In this document: one piece after another, positions 44,591 through 52,628 of the stretch
How the letters are laid out: every line of letters begins with the position of its first letter
Numbering within the stretch: position 1 is the first letter of the stretch
From: Devosia insulae DS-56
Lineage (GTDB): Bacteria > Pseudomonadota > Alphaproteobacteria > Rhizobiales > Devosiaceae
Direction: 5' to 3'
NCBI RefSeq assembly: GCF_000970465.2
Contig: NZ_LAJE02000161.1
Location: forward strand, 1 to 60,517
Length of the DNA: 60,517 nt
The notes under the pieces: model-generated
The model's input: only the letters and a program-made list of their open reading frames with translations
The model's database searches: none
Told to the model about the DNA's origin: nothing
Program-made: the position numbers and the translations under genes

Positions 44591-45373
44591 ATGGACGTCA
44601 TCATCCCGGAGGCCGCGTTGGCCGGCAACGAACCCGACAGCTCCCTTGCCGATACCATTGCGCTGCTATGGAGCGACCATGCGCGCCCGGTCGGGCGGAG
44701 CGGTCGCACCATCAACGATTTCGTCGCGGCGGCCACCGAACTGGTGCGGGCCGAGGGGCTCGAAGCGCTGTCAATGCGCACCATTGCCGCTCGGCTTGGC
44801 GTGCGGACCATGGCAACCTACAGCTTCGCGCCAGGCAAAGCGGCGCTGCTGGCGCTGATGGTCGACCGGGCCTATGGCGGCCTCTACCCGGATGGAGCCC
44901 TGCCACATGGCGGCAATTGGCGGCAGGGATTGAGCCTGGTCGCCGAGGCGAATCATCGGCTGTTCCTTGCCAATGCGTGGCTGGCCGCAGCGCGCCCGGC
45001 GCGCTCGCCGATGGGGCCGCACGAGATCGAGAAGAACGAGGTCGAACTCGCGGTGCTCGATGGCATCGGCCTCACGGATTTCGAGATGGACCAGGCGCTG
45101 GCGGCGGTGCTCAATCACGCGGCCCACACTGCCGCGCTGCAGTCGGGGCTGCTGGCGGAACGGGAGAAAACGGGACTGGGTGACCCGGAATGGTGGCGCG
45201 AGGCCATGCCGCAGCTCGAGCGGTTCGTCGATCCGCGCCGCTTTCCCCTTACGGCGCGGGTGGGACAGGCCGCGACAGCGGCACGGCAGGGCGAGTTCTG
45301 GGGCGAGAAGGCCTTCCGCTTCGGGCTCGAGCGGCTGCTCGATGGGGTCGAAGCGCTGATCGCCAGGCGCTAG
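44591..45373 (+). CDS. TetR/AcrR family transcriptional regulator
   Basis: This 260-residue protein has a helix-turn-helix at ~45-95 (DFVAAATELVRAEGLEALSM, then RTIAARLGVRTMATYSF) and an all-helical ligand-binding C-terminal domain. The ~40-residue N-terminal extension is like that of the Tn10 TetR_C-type subgroup. It probably represses itself and the divergent SRPBCC gene through the palindrome at 44514-44546. Its stop shares CTAG with that of the convergent cytochrome gene. Confidence 0.88.
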   Translation: MDVIIPEAALAGNEPDSSLADTIALLWSDHARPVGRSGRTINDFVAAATELVRAEGLEALSMRTIAARLGVRTMATYSFAPGKAALLALMVDRAYGGLYPDGALPHGGNWRQGLSLVAEANHRLFLANAWLAAARPARSPMGPHEIEKNEVELAVLDGIGLTDFEMDQALAAVLNHAAHTAALQSGLLAEREKTGLGDPEWWREAMPQLERFVDPRRFPLTARVGQAATAARQGEFWGEKAFRFGLERLLDGVEALIARR

Positions 45374-45903
45374 GCGGCCCCAATACCCATGCGGGCGAGC
45401 AGGCGGTCGCGACGGATGAACTGGTGGTAGAGAGCGGCGCCGATGTGGAGGGCGAGCAGGCCCAGCATAACGCGCGAGGCGATGCCGTGGACGGCGCGCG
45501 GCAAGACGGTCTCGAGGTTGGGGAGCGTGGCCGAGCCGATGATGGCGGGAAGCGCACCCGACAGGACGATGGTGGCAATACCGCTAGAGGCGGTGACGAA
45601 GACTACCGCATAGAGGGCGAAGTGCACGGCTTTGGCCGTAAGCTTCTGCCAGCCGGGCTGATCGGCAGGGAGCGCGGGGCGCCGATCGATGGCGAGCCAC
45701 CAGACGATGCGCAGCAGCGTCAGCAGCAACACCCCTGCCCCGAACGGAATGTGCGCGCGCAGCAATGCCACCTTGGCAGCCGGATCGACCTGCGCCGCGG
45801 CGAAGAGGCCCGTGGCGAACAGCTCAACAATTAGCAGCACGGTGAGCCAGTGGATGGCGATGGCGACGCTGCCGTAGCGGGTCGAACTACTTGTTGCGGA
45901 CAT
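45370..45903 (-). CDS. cytochrome b561-type membrane protein
   Basis: This 177-residue protein has four membrane helices and the heme-ligand histidine pattern of bacterial cytochrome b561: AIHWLTVLLIV, RAHIPFGAG, AVHFALYAVVF and LALHIGAALYH. It passes electrons within the inner membrane, possibly from quinol to superoxide as in CybB (inference). GGAGG lies 5 bases before the ATG at 45903. It is divergent from the MarR gene, which may control it. Confidence 0.9.
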   Translation of the reverse strand: MSATSSSTRYGSVAIAIHWLTVLLIVELFATGLFAAAQVDPAAKVALLRAHIPFGAGVLLLTLLRIVWWLAIDRRPALPADQPGWQKLTAKAVHFALYAVVFVTASSGIATIVLSGALPAIIGSATLPNLETVLPRAVHGIASRVMLGLLALHIGAALYHQFIRRDRLLARMGIGAA

Positions 45904-45940
45904 CGAAGCCTCCTTGCGGTTCGTAGCCAATGGCGGTTAC

Positions 45941-45972
45941 ATAGCACACTATGGATTTAGATAGCAAGCTAT
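45941..45972. promoter_or_regulatory. probable MarR operator pair
   Basis: Two palindromes, ATAGCACACTAT (45941-45952) and ATAGCAAGCTAT (45961-45972), lie 20 bp apart centre to centre, on the same DNA face. They sit between the divergent cytochrome b561 and MarR genes. The second runs into the MarR ATG, which explains the lack of a Shine-Dalgarno there. Confidence 0.72.
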
Positions 45973-46414
45973 GCACATGAGTTATGTTCGCGAAACCTCG
46001 GCCGGCTACCTCACCAATTGGGCGGCGCGGCTGTTTGCGCGCGCCATCGAGCGGCGGCTGGCAGGCGGCAACTCGGGTCCGATGCCGGTGTTCTTCGCGC
46101 TGCAGGACGGTGGGGCGATGACGCAGAAGGAGCTGGCGCTGCTGGCGGCGGTGGAGCAGCCGACCATGGCGAACACCCTCAACCGGATGGAACGCGACGG
46201 ACTGGTGCAGAGAACGCCCGACCCGAATGACCGGCGCAGTGCCCGGGTGTCGCTGACCCCGCTCGGGCTGGAGCGCGCCAGGGCCGCCTTCGTTTCGGCG
46301 ATCGAGGTCAACGGCATCGCTACCGATGCGCTGCAGCCCGAGGAGCGCGAGCAGTTCTACGGCATGCTGCGCCGGATCATCGCGGCATTGGAGCGCGACG
46401 CGGGCGCGCAGTGA
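45971..46414 (+). CDS. MarR family transcriptional regulator
   Basis: This 147-residue winged-helix regulator has AMTQKELALLAAVEQPTMAN (recognition region), LNRMERDGLVQRTPDPNDRR (wing) and the dimerising helices at both ends. The start is the ATG at 45971 or 45977. There is no Shine-Dalgarno, and the operator-like palindrome overlaps the first ATG, so the message may be leaderless. It probably autoregulates and controls the divergent cytochrome b561. Confidence 0.9.
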   Translation: MHMSYVRETSAGYLTNWAARLFARAIERRLAGGNSGPMPVFFALQDGGAMTQKELALLAAVEQPTMANTLNRMERDGLVQRTPDPNDRRSARVSLTPLGLERARAAFVSAIEVNGIATDALQPEEREQFYGMLRRIIAALERDAGAQ

Positions 46415-46609
46415 CGGGGAGCGAATCGGCGATCAGCCGGGCACAGCGAATGTAAACGTGCCGCCTTGGTTTCCCCCGCTTTCAACACTACGCACAGGCG
46501 TCGTCGCAGTGACCCGATTCGGCCACCGCAGCGTCACATTTTGTAGTCGTTCGGGCTGGCGCCGCTGGTAAACCAATCCTTACACTTTGGGAGGAGACTT
46601 CGAGTCGCC

Positions 46610-48100
46610 ATGGCCGACAACAACGTGCATCGCCTGCGTCCGGAAGACGAAAAGGGCTTCCGCCTTGCGCCCCACAATGTGGAGGCGGAGCAGGCTTTGC
46701 TCGGAGCGGTCCTCGTCAACAACGAGGCGTTCTACCGGGTCAGCGACTTCCTCATACCCGAGCATTTCTACGAGCCGATCCATCGCACCATCTATGAGGT
46801 GCTGGCCAAGATCATCCGCGCCGGCAAGACGGCGACGCCGATCACCGCCAAGACCTACCTCGCCGACGCACTGACCGCCGAAATGACCATGCCGCAATAC
46901 CTGGCGCGGCTGGCAGCGGAAGCGACGACCGTGCTGAACGCGGCCGATTACGGCCAATCGATCTACGACCTGGCGATCCGCCGCAACCTGATCCAGATCG
47001 GCGAGGAGATGGTGCAGATCGCCTACGACTCCGATGTCGAGGCGACGGCCAACAAGCAGATCGAGGAGGCCGAAAAGGCGCTGTTCGATCTGGCGGAAAA
47101 GGGCCGCTACGATGGCGGCTTCCAGAGTTTTTCGGCGGCGCTGACCGAAGCCATCAAGATGGCCGGCGAAGCCTATGGCCGCGACGGCACGCTCAGCGGC
47201 ACCTCGACCGGACTCACCGATCTCGACCGGCTGATGGGCGGGCTGCAGCGCTCCGACCTGATCATCCTCGCGGCGCGTCCTGCCATGGGCAAGACCTCGC
47301 TCGCCACCAACATCGCCTTCCATGTGGCCAAGAGCTTTCGCGGCGAAGTGCAGGCGGATGGGCATTCGAAGACCATCGATGGCGGGCATGTCGGTTTCTT
47401 CAGCCTCGAAATGAGCGCCGAGCAGCTGGCGACGCGTATTCTCGCCGAACAGGCCGAGATCTCCTCGTCCGACATCCGGCGCGGCAATATCCACGAGAGC
47501 CAGTTTTCCAAGCTCGTCGACACCTCGAACCTGATGGCGCAGGTGCCGCTCTATATCGACGATACCGGCGGCATCTCGGTGGCGCAGCTGGCCGCGCGGG
47601 CCCGCCGCCTGAAGCGCCAGAAGGGTCTCGACCTGTTGATCGTCGACTACCTGCAGCTGCTGAGTGGCTCGTCGAAGAAGTCGAGCGAGAACCGCGTGCA
47701 GGAACTGACCGAAATCACCACCACGCTCAAGGCACTGGCCAAGGAGCTGGAAGTGCCGATCATCGCGCTCAGCCAGCTTAGCCGACAGGTGGAAAACCGC
47801 GACGACAAGCATCCGCAGCTTTCGGATCTGCGCGAATCCGGCTCTATCGAGCAGGACGCCGACGTGGTGCTGTTCGTCTACCGCGAGGAGTACTACCTCA
47901 AGAACAAGGAGCCCAAGGAGGGCACGCCGGAACACATGGCGTGGCAGGGCGAGATGGAACAGGTGCACGGCAAGGCTGAAGTCATCATCGGCAAGCAGCG
48001 TCACGGCCCGACGGGGACCGTGCAGGTGAGCTTTGAGGCGCAGTTCACGCGCTTCGGCAACCTGGCGCGCTCCGAGTACCTGCCCGAAAGGATGGAGTAG
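46610..48100 (+). CDS. dnaB: replicative DNA helicase
   Basis: This 496-residue hexameric helicase has an N-terminal domain (PHNVEAEQALLGAVLVNNEA) and a RecA-like C-terminal domain with Walker A AARPAMGKTSLATNIA, FFSLEMSAEQLATRIL and DLLIVDYLQLL. The DNA-binding loop SQLSRQVENRDDKHPQLSDL is present. GGGAGGAG precedes the ATG. The alr gene starts immediately after its stop. Confidence 0.98.
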   Translation: MADNNVHRLRPEDEKGFRLAPHNVEAEQALLGAVLVNNEAFYRVSDFLIPEHFYEPIHRTIYEVLAKIIRAGKTATPITAKTYLADALTAEMTMPQYLARLAAEATTVLNAADYGQSIYDLAIRRNLIQIGEEMVQIAYDSDVEATANKQIEEAEKALFDLAEKGRYDGGFQSFSAALTEAIKMAGEAYGRDGTLSGTSTGLTDLDRLMGGLQRSDLIILAARPAMGKTSLATNIAFHVAKSFRGEVQADGHSKTIDGGHVGFFSLEMSAEQLATRILAEQAEISSSDIRRGNIHESQFSKLVDTSNLMAQVPLYIDDTGGISVAQLAARARRLKRQKGLDLLIVDYLQLLSGSSKKSSENRVQELTEITTTLKALAKELEVPIIALSQLSRQVENRDDKHPQLSDLRESGSIEQDADVVLFVYREEYYLKNKEPKEGTPEHMAWQGEMEQVHGKAEVIIGKQRHGPTGTVQVSFEAQFTRFGNLARSEYLPERME

Positions 48101-48102
48101 TG

Positions 48103-49239
48103 ATGGCGGCACCGGCCATTGCGACCGGTTACGGCGGGCGGCTGACGGTCGACCTGGGCGCCTTGAAGCGCAACTGGCAGGCCCTCGACAAGGTGAGCCG
48201 CGGCGCGCTGACCGGCGCGGTGGTAAAGGCCGACGCCTATGGCACCGGCATCGCCCAGGCGTCGCGCGCCTTCTACGAGGCAGGCGCCCGGTTCTTCTTT
48301 GCGGCAACGCCCGACGAAGGCATCGCGGTGCGCGCAGCGCTGCCCGAGGACAGCCACATCTTCATTCTCTCCGGGCTCTATCCGGGCTCGGCGCCGCTCT
48401 ATGTCGGCGAGCGGCTGATGCCGTGCCTCGCTTCGATCCCGATGCTGGAGGAATGGCTGCAAGCCTGCGCCGCTTCCAACCAGGCGCTGCCGGCGGCGCT
48501 GCATTTCGACACCGGCATCAACCGCCTCGGCTTCCGGCTCAACGAGACCTCGATCGTCAAGCGGCTGATCGACTCGATCGGCTATGCGCCGCAGATGATC
48601 ATGAGCCACCTCGCCTGCGCCGATACCCCGGCGCACGAGAAGAACCGCACCCAGCTGGCGCTGTTCACCTCGGTGATGGCGCAGTTCCCGGGGATTCCGG
48701 CGTCGCTCAGCAACTCGGCCGGTCTGATGAGCAACCGCGACAACCATTTCCAGATGGTGCGTCCGGGTATCGCGCTCTATGGCGGCCGGGCTGTCGCCGG
48801 CCGGCGCAACCCGATGGCGCCGGTGGTGACGCTCGAAGCGCCGGTGCTGATGACCAAGGACGTGAAGACCGGTGAAACCGTCGGCTACGGCGCGCTGCAG
48901 ACGATGTCGCGCGACAGCCGCCTCGCCATCGTCGCCATCGGCTATGCCGACGGGTTCTTCCGCTCATTGAGTTCGTCGAACAACCACCGCGGCACGCATG
49001 TGGCGATCAACGGCCAGCCCTGCCCGGTGGTCGGGCGGGTGTCGATGGACATGATCGGGGTGGATGTCACTGACCTGCCGCGGCCCCCGGCGCCCGGCGA
49101 GATGGCCGAGATCATCGGCAAGCAGATCACCATCGATGACCATGCCGACATCGCCAACACTATCGGCTACGAAGTGCTGACCAGCCTCAAGGGCCGCTAC
49201 TCGCGCAACTACATGGAAAGCGCCGCGCCGACGGCGTGA
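48103..49239 (+). CDS. alr: alanine racemase
   Basis: This 378-residue PLP enzyme makes D-alanine for peptidoglycan. The Schiff-base lysine is K42 in AVVKADAYGTG. DTGINRLGFRLNE and VSMDMIGVDVTDLP are family motifs, and the second-base Tyr region is TVGYGALQTM. The ATG at 48103 lies 2 bases past the dnaB stop. dnaB-alr-radA order is conserved in related genomes, but here accessory genes follow alr. Confidence 0.97.
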   Translation: MAAPAIATGYGGRLTVDLGALKRNWQALDKVSRGALTGAVVKADAYGTGIAQASRAFYEAGARFFFAATPDEGIAVRAALPEDSHIFILSGLYPGSAPLYVGERLMPCLASIPMLEEWLQACAASNQALPAALHFDTGINRLGFRLNETSIVKRLIDSIGYAPQMIMSHLACADTPAHEKNRTQLALFTSVMAQFPGIPASLSNSAGLMSNRDNHFQMVRPGIALYGGRAVAGRRNPMAPVVTLEAPVLMTKDVKTGETVGYGALQTMSRDSRLAIVAIGYADGFFRSLSSSNNHRGTHVAINGQPCPVVGRVSMDMIGVDVTDLPRPPAPGEMAEIIGKQITIDDHADIANTIGYEVLTSLKGRYSRNYMESAAPTA

Positions 49240-49410
49240 GCCAGGTGCGCCTTGTTGCTTTGCGGAAAGGCCAGCGCTAGTTTCACGCCAAGGCTGCTCC
49301 AGCCAAACCTGCCGCCGGGTTGAAGGGGGCTCACTCCAGACAGCTTGCGACCGACCTCAATCCCCGGTCGATGCGTAATCGGCGGACGTCGACCCGAGAT
49401 GAGGTCTGGC

Positions 49411-49782
49411 ATGCCGTTTGGAATTGCGCCCTTCACGCGGGCAGGACTGCTGTCGATCAAGCACGCGGTTCGCGACCGCTACCCACAGATCAAGTCGGGG
49501 CATTTCGACGAGGCGATGGCCTATGCCCTGGGCTTCGATACGTATGCCGCGATGCTCCCGGTGATCGAACTGGCCGAGAAGTCCGGCGACATGTCGGCGG
49601 TGGCGAAACCCGACTGGTTCCTCGTGCGGCTGAGCGATCTCGGATACGACCTCACAGAAATGAAGCCGCTAAGCGCTTTCCTCTGGAGCCTGCCGATGGA
49701 GTTCGCCATGTCCGTCATGGCAACGGAGCGCGCAGAACGCGCTCGATCGCTGCTCTCTCCCAAGGCAGCAAACGATGGCTGA
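49411..49782 (+). CDS. hypothetical protein
   Basis: This 123-residue protein has no membrane segment or signal. The N-terminal half contains IKHAVRDRYPQIKSGHFDEA then AYALGFDTYAAMLPV, a pattern loosely like the helical region of the glyoxalase-related protein at the left end. GAGG precedes the ATG at 49411. Its stop overlaps the start of the next gene (ATGGCTGA), so they are co-transcribed. No function is assigned. Confidence 0.6.
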   Translation: MPFGIAPFTRAGLLSIKHAVRDRYPQIKSGHFDEAMAYALGFDTYAAMLPVIELAEKSGDMSAVAKPDWFLVRLSDLGYDLTEMKPLSAFLWSLPMEFAMSVMATERAERARSLLSPKAANDG

Positions 49783-50269
49783 GGGTGTTCGCCTGTTGAT
49801 CACCGGGAATGGCGGCTCCGGCAAGACCTGGCTGGGCGAGCGGCTGGCGCAGCGCCTTGCGGTGCGGCTGCTACGCCTCGACGACCTCTATTGGGACGGC
49901 GCCTATGGCGGCAAGGAGCGTGACAAGCGGGTGGTGTTCGACGAGGTGGCCGAACACGCCAAGGAAGGCTCGTGGGTAATGGAGGGCGTCTATGGCTGGC
50001 TGCTGCCGGCCGCCCTGCCCCGCGTCACCGAGTTCATCTTCCTCGATCTGCCGGTCGAAGCGTGTCTCGACAATGTGCGCCGACGCGGCAACCAGGGCGG
50101 CGGCAACGAAGCGTCCTTTGCGGCACTGCTGGCCTGGGTCGCCGAGTATCCGACGAGGAGCAACGCCAACTCCCGGCAGGCGCATCAGCGGCTGTGGGAT
50201 GGCTTCGAGGGGACGAAGTGCGTGCTGCGAAACCGTGAGGAGGCGGAGCAATACGTCGGTCGCCGTTGA
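49775..50269 (+). CDS. P-loop NTPase, adenylate/shikimate-kinase-like
   Basis: This 164-residue protein opens with a Walker A, LLITGNGGSGKTWLGERLA, followed by LRLDDLYWDGAYG. WVMEGVYGWLLP and FIFLDLPVEACLDNVRRRG follow, as in small nucleotide-kinase-like P-loop proteins (FlaR/AAA_17/18 type). It probably phosphorylates a small molecule or RNA-linked substrate, but none can be named. Confidence 0.82.
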   Translation: MAEGVRLLITGNGGSGKTWLGERLAQRLAVRLLRLDDLYWDGAYGGKERDKRVVFDEVAEHAKEGSWVMEGVYGWLLPAALPRVTEFIFLDLPVEACLDNVRRRGNQGGGNEASFAALLAWVAEYPTRSNANSRQAHQRLWDGFEGTKCVLRNREEAEQYVGRR

Positions 50270-50298
50270 CGGGCACTTCGGCGATAGCATCCGCTCCT

Positions 50299-50323
50299 GG
50301 AACGCTGGTGGTAGCGCCGCGTT
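50299..50323 (+). promoter_or_regulatory. EcfG-type general stress promoter
   Basis: GGAAC (50299-50303), a 16-base spacer and CGTT (50320-50323) match the -35/-10 consensus of the alphaproteobacterial general stress sigma factor EcfG. The motif lies 47 bases before a GlsB-type stress membrane-protein gene, a typical regulon member. Confidence 0.65.
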
Positions 50324-50369
50324 GTCCGAGACCCGCGCATTTGGCGCGAGGACGTAGGGGACTTCGCCT

Positions 50370-50624
50370 ATGGGCATTCTGTGGACCCTTATCATCGGCC
50401 TGATCGCTGGCATTGTCGCAAAGCTGATCCTGCCAAACAGCGGCGGACCCTCAGGCTTCGTGATGACGGCTGTGCTCGGCATCGTCGGAGCGTTCGTCGC
50501 CTCCTTCCTCGGGCAGGCCCTTGGTTTGTACGCGCCCGGCGAAGGCGCCGGACTGATCGGCGCCGTCGTCGGTGCGGTGATCGTGCTGTTCGCCTGGGGC
50601 GCCTTCATGCGCCGTCGGACCTGA
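50370..50624 (+). CDS. GlsB/YeaQ/YmgE family stress membrane protein
   Basis: This 84-residue protein has three hydrophobic helices with the family pattern LIIGLIAGIVAKLILPN, VLGIVGAFVASFLGQALG and GLIGAVVGAVIVLFAWG. These 'transglycosylase-associated' small inner-membrane proteins are stress-induced in many bacteria. An EcfG-type promoter motif lies upstream, and the YidB-like gene follows by 36 bases. Confidence 0.9.
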   Translation: MGILWTLIIGLIAGIVAKLILPNSGGPSGFVMTAVLGIVGAFVASFLGQALGLYAPGEGAGLIGAVVGAVIVLFAWGAFMRRRT

Positions 50625-50660
50625 CCACCCGAACCCCATCCCTTTGAAAGGACCAATGAC

Positions 50661-51203
50661 ATGGCCAAGAACGCAATGCCCTCAATGGTCGCCCTGCTCG
50701 GTTTGCTCGCCGTGGCGGGCTACCAGAACCGTGACAAGATTGCTGAAGCGCTGAAGGGCTTTCAGAACCGATCGAGCACCGGCCCCGACGGCGCTCCGGC
50801 CCAGGATGGGCTTTCGAGCATTCTGGGCAGCCTCGGCGACCTGTTCGGTGGCGGCGGCAATGGCACAGACGCGAGCCGGCCCGCTGGTGGCGGCAACGGC
50901 AACGTGCTCACCGGCGGGCTCGGCGACCTGATGGATAGCTTCCGCCATTCGGGCCAGTCGGAAACCGCCGATTCCTGGGTGACGGTGGGCGTTCCCACCA
51001 AGGGGCTGTCGCCGGAGCAGGTCGAGCAGGCGGTGGGCGCCGAGAACCTGGCCGAGCTGTCGCAGCGCACCGGCCTGTCACGCGAGGATCTGTTGAAGCG
51101 TCTCGCTACTGCAATTCCAGAGTCGGTTGACCGGCTGACCCCGGGTGGCAACATTCCGCAATCCGACACCGAGATCCGGGACCGATTGACCGGAACGGCG
51201 TAA
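50661..51203 (+). CDS. YidB family (DUF937) protein
   Basis: This 180-residue protein has a hydrophobic N-terminus, a Gly/Asn-rich linker and the YidB C-terminal domain: ETADSWVTVGVPTKGLSPEQ, NLAELSQRTGLSREDLLKRL and IPESVDRLTPGG. YidB-type proteins are uncharacterised but widespread and often stress-linked. GAAAGGA precedes the ATG. It is probably co-transcribed with the GlsB-type gene from the stress promoter. Confidence 0.88.
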   Translation: MAKNAMPSMVALLGLLAVAGYQNRDKIAEALKGFQNRSSTGPDGAPAQDGLSSILGSLGDLFGGGGNGTDASRPAGGGNGNVLTGGLGDLMDSFRHSGQSETADSWVTVGVPTKGLSPEQVEQAVGAENLAELSQRTGLSREDLLKRLATAIPESVDRLTPGGNIPQSDTEIRDRLTGTA

Positions 51204-51247
51204 CGTCATCGGTCGCGGCAGGCGCCCTCCGCACCGGCCGCGACCGA

Positions 51248-52018
51248 TCAGCCCTCCATGATCAGGTCATGCAGGCCGCCGGTCATGATGCCGCCCTCGA
51301 CGGGGAGGTTGATGCCAGTGATCCATGAGGCATCGGCCGAGGCGAGGAAGGCCACGGCGGCGGCGATGTCTTCGGGCTCGCCGATGCGACCGAGCGGGTA
51401 CTTTCTGGCCCGCTTGCCGCCATCGTCCTCGCGCACCGTCCAGTTGCGGGTGCGGATGGTGCCGGGGCTGATCAGGTTGAAGCGGACGCCTTGGCTGCCG
51501 TATCGGGCGGCGAGGTTCTTGGTGAGGATCTCGAGCCCGGCCTTGGCCGCCGAATAGGCGTAGCCGCCAAAAGCCCAGTTGCCGTTGATCGAGCCAATGG
51601 TGACGACGCTGCTGCCCGGGCCCGCGGCGATCAGCGCCGGCAGCGCGGCGCGGACGCAGCGGAACACACCGGTCAGGTTGACGTCGATCTTGCGGTCGAA
51701 CAGCTCGTCCGGGATTTCGCCGAGCGCCGGCTCGTTCCAATCACCGCCCGCGGTATTGACGAGGACGTTGAGCTGGCCCAGACGGCCGACCGCATCGGCG
51801 ATCGAGGCATCAACGGCGTCGCGGCTGGTGACGTCACAAGTGGTGCCGAAGGCCCGACCGCCGCTGGCAACGATTTCGGCGGCGACCGCCTCCGCAGCAG
51901 GCCCATCGATATCCGAGACGGCAATCGAGCCACCTTCTGCCGCCAGACGCAGCGCGGTGGCGCGGCCGATGCCATGCCCTGCCCCGGTGACATAAATCGC
52001 CTGGCCCTCGAACCGCAT
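51248..52018 (-). CDS. short-chain dehydrogenase/reductase
   Basis: This 256-residue classical SDR has the cofactor motif YVTGAGHGIGRATALRL, the NTAGGDW region and the active-site Ser-Tyr-Lys (SINGNWAFGGYAYSAAKAG). Asp in VSDIDG suggests NAD(H) preference. It is divergent from a VOC-family gene across an operator-like palindromic region, and nearby genes look catabolic. Substrate unknown. Confidence 0.92.
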   Translation of the reverse strand: MRFEGQAIYVTGAGHGIGRATALRLAAEGGSIAVSDIDGPAAEAVAAEIVASGGRAFGTTCDVTSRDAVDASIADAVGRLGQLNVLVNTAGGDWNEPALGEIPDELFDRKIDVNLTGVFRCVRAALPALIAAGPGSSVVTIGSINGNWAFGGYAYSAAKAGLEILTKNLAARYGSQGVRFNLISPGTIRTRNWTVREDDGGKRARKYPLGRIGEPEDIAAAVAFLASADASWITGINLPVEGGIMTGGLHDLIMEG

Positions 52019-52087
52019 GCCGTACTCCCTGGGTGTTCACGTGGGTGGGTACCCTAGCGGCTGTGCCGCGGTCGACCAACCACCGGC

Positions 52088-52142
52088 TTGACAGAAGGCG
52101 TCTGTTCGTATTCAACACATATGTTGATCAACAATATTGTTG
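52088..52142 (+). promoter_or_regulatory. palindromic operator region between SDR and VOC genes
   Basis: Two palindromes, CAACACATATGTTG (52113-52126) and CAACAATATTGTTG (52129-52142), lie 16 bp apart around a central TTGATCAA. The A/T-rich block stands out from its G/C-rich surroundings. TTGACA at 52088-52093 is a good -35 for the rightward gene, but the -10 is unclear. No regulator gene is adjacent. Confidence 0.65.
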
Positions 52143-52160
52143 AATTAAGAGGAGCCCGAC

Positions 52161-52628
52161 ATGCCGAAGAAGCAGCCAACCTTCACCAAGACCATGCAGC
52201 TCGGCATCGTGGTGCCCAACCTCGATGCGGCGGTTCGCGCCTATGAGGAGCAGTATGGCATCGGGCCATGGGAGTTCATGGAGATCGGGCCGGAGAATGC
52301 CGAGAACGTGCTGGTCGACGGCAAGCCGGCCGAATGGCGTTCGCGCATCGCCATGACGATGATCGGCGACGTGATGTGGGAGCTGATCGAGCCGCAGGAC
52401 GAGAACGACATGTTCGGCAAGTTTCTCGCCCAACGCGGCGGCGTCGGCGGCGTGCACCATATCGCGGTGCAGACGCCAGACTTCCGGCAGACGCTGGCCG
52501 ACCAGCAGGCACGCGGCGGGCAATCCACCCTCAGCGGCAGCTTCACCGGCATCGAAGTGCACTATCTCGACAGCGCCCCTGATATCGGGGTGATCCTCGA
52601 AGTGTTCAGCGGCATGCCGGAGCTTTAG
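52161..52628 (+). CDS. VOC (glyoxalase/dioxygenase superfamily) protein
   Basis: This 155-residue vicinal-oxygen-chelate protein has LGIVVPNLDAAVRAYEEQYG at the start and GGVGGVHHIAVQTPDFRQTL in the second half, ending GVILEVFSG. That pattern is like methylmalonyl-CoA epimerase or ring-cleavage-related members. The putative metal residues are the His of VHHIAV and the Glu of ILEVFS. The role is probably in the local catabolic cluster; no specific reaction can be assigned. Confidence 0.87.
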   Translation: MPKKQPTFTKTMQLGIVVPNLDAAVRAYEEQYGIGPWEFMEIGPENAENVLVDGKPAEWRSRIAMTMIGDVMWELIEPQDENDMFGKFLAQRGGVGGVHHIAVQTPDFRQTLADQQARGGQSTLSGSFTGIEVHYLDSAPDIGVILEVFSGMPEL

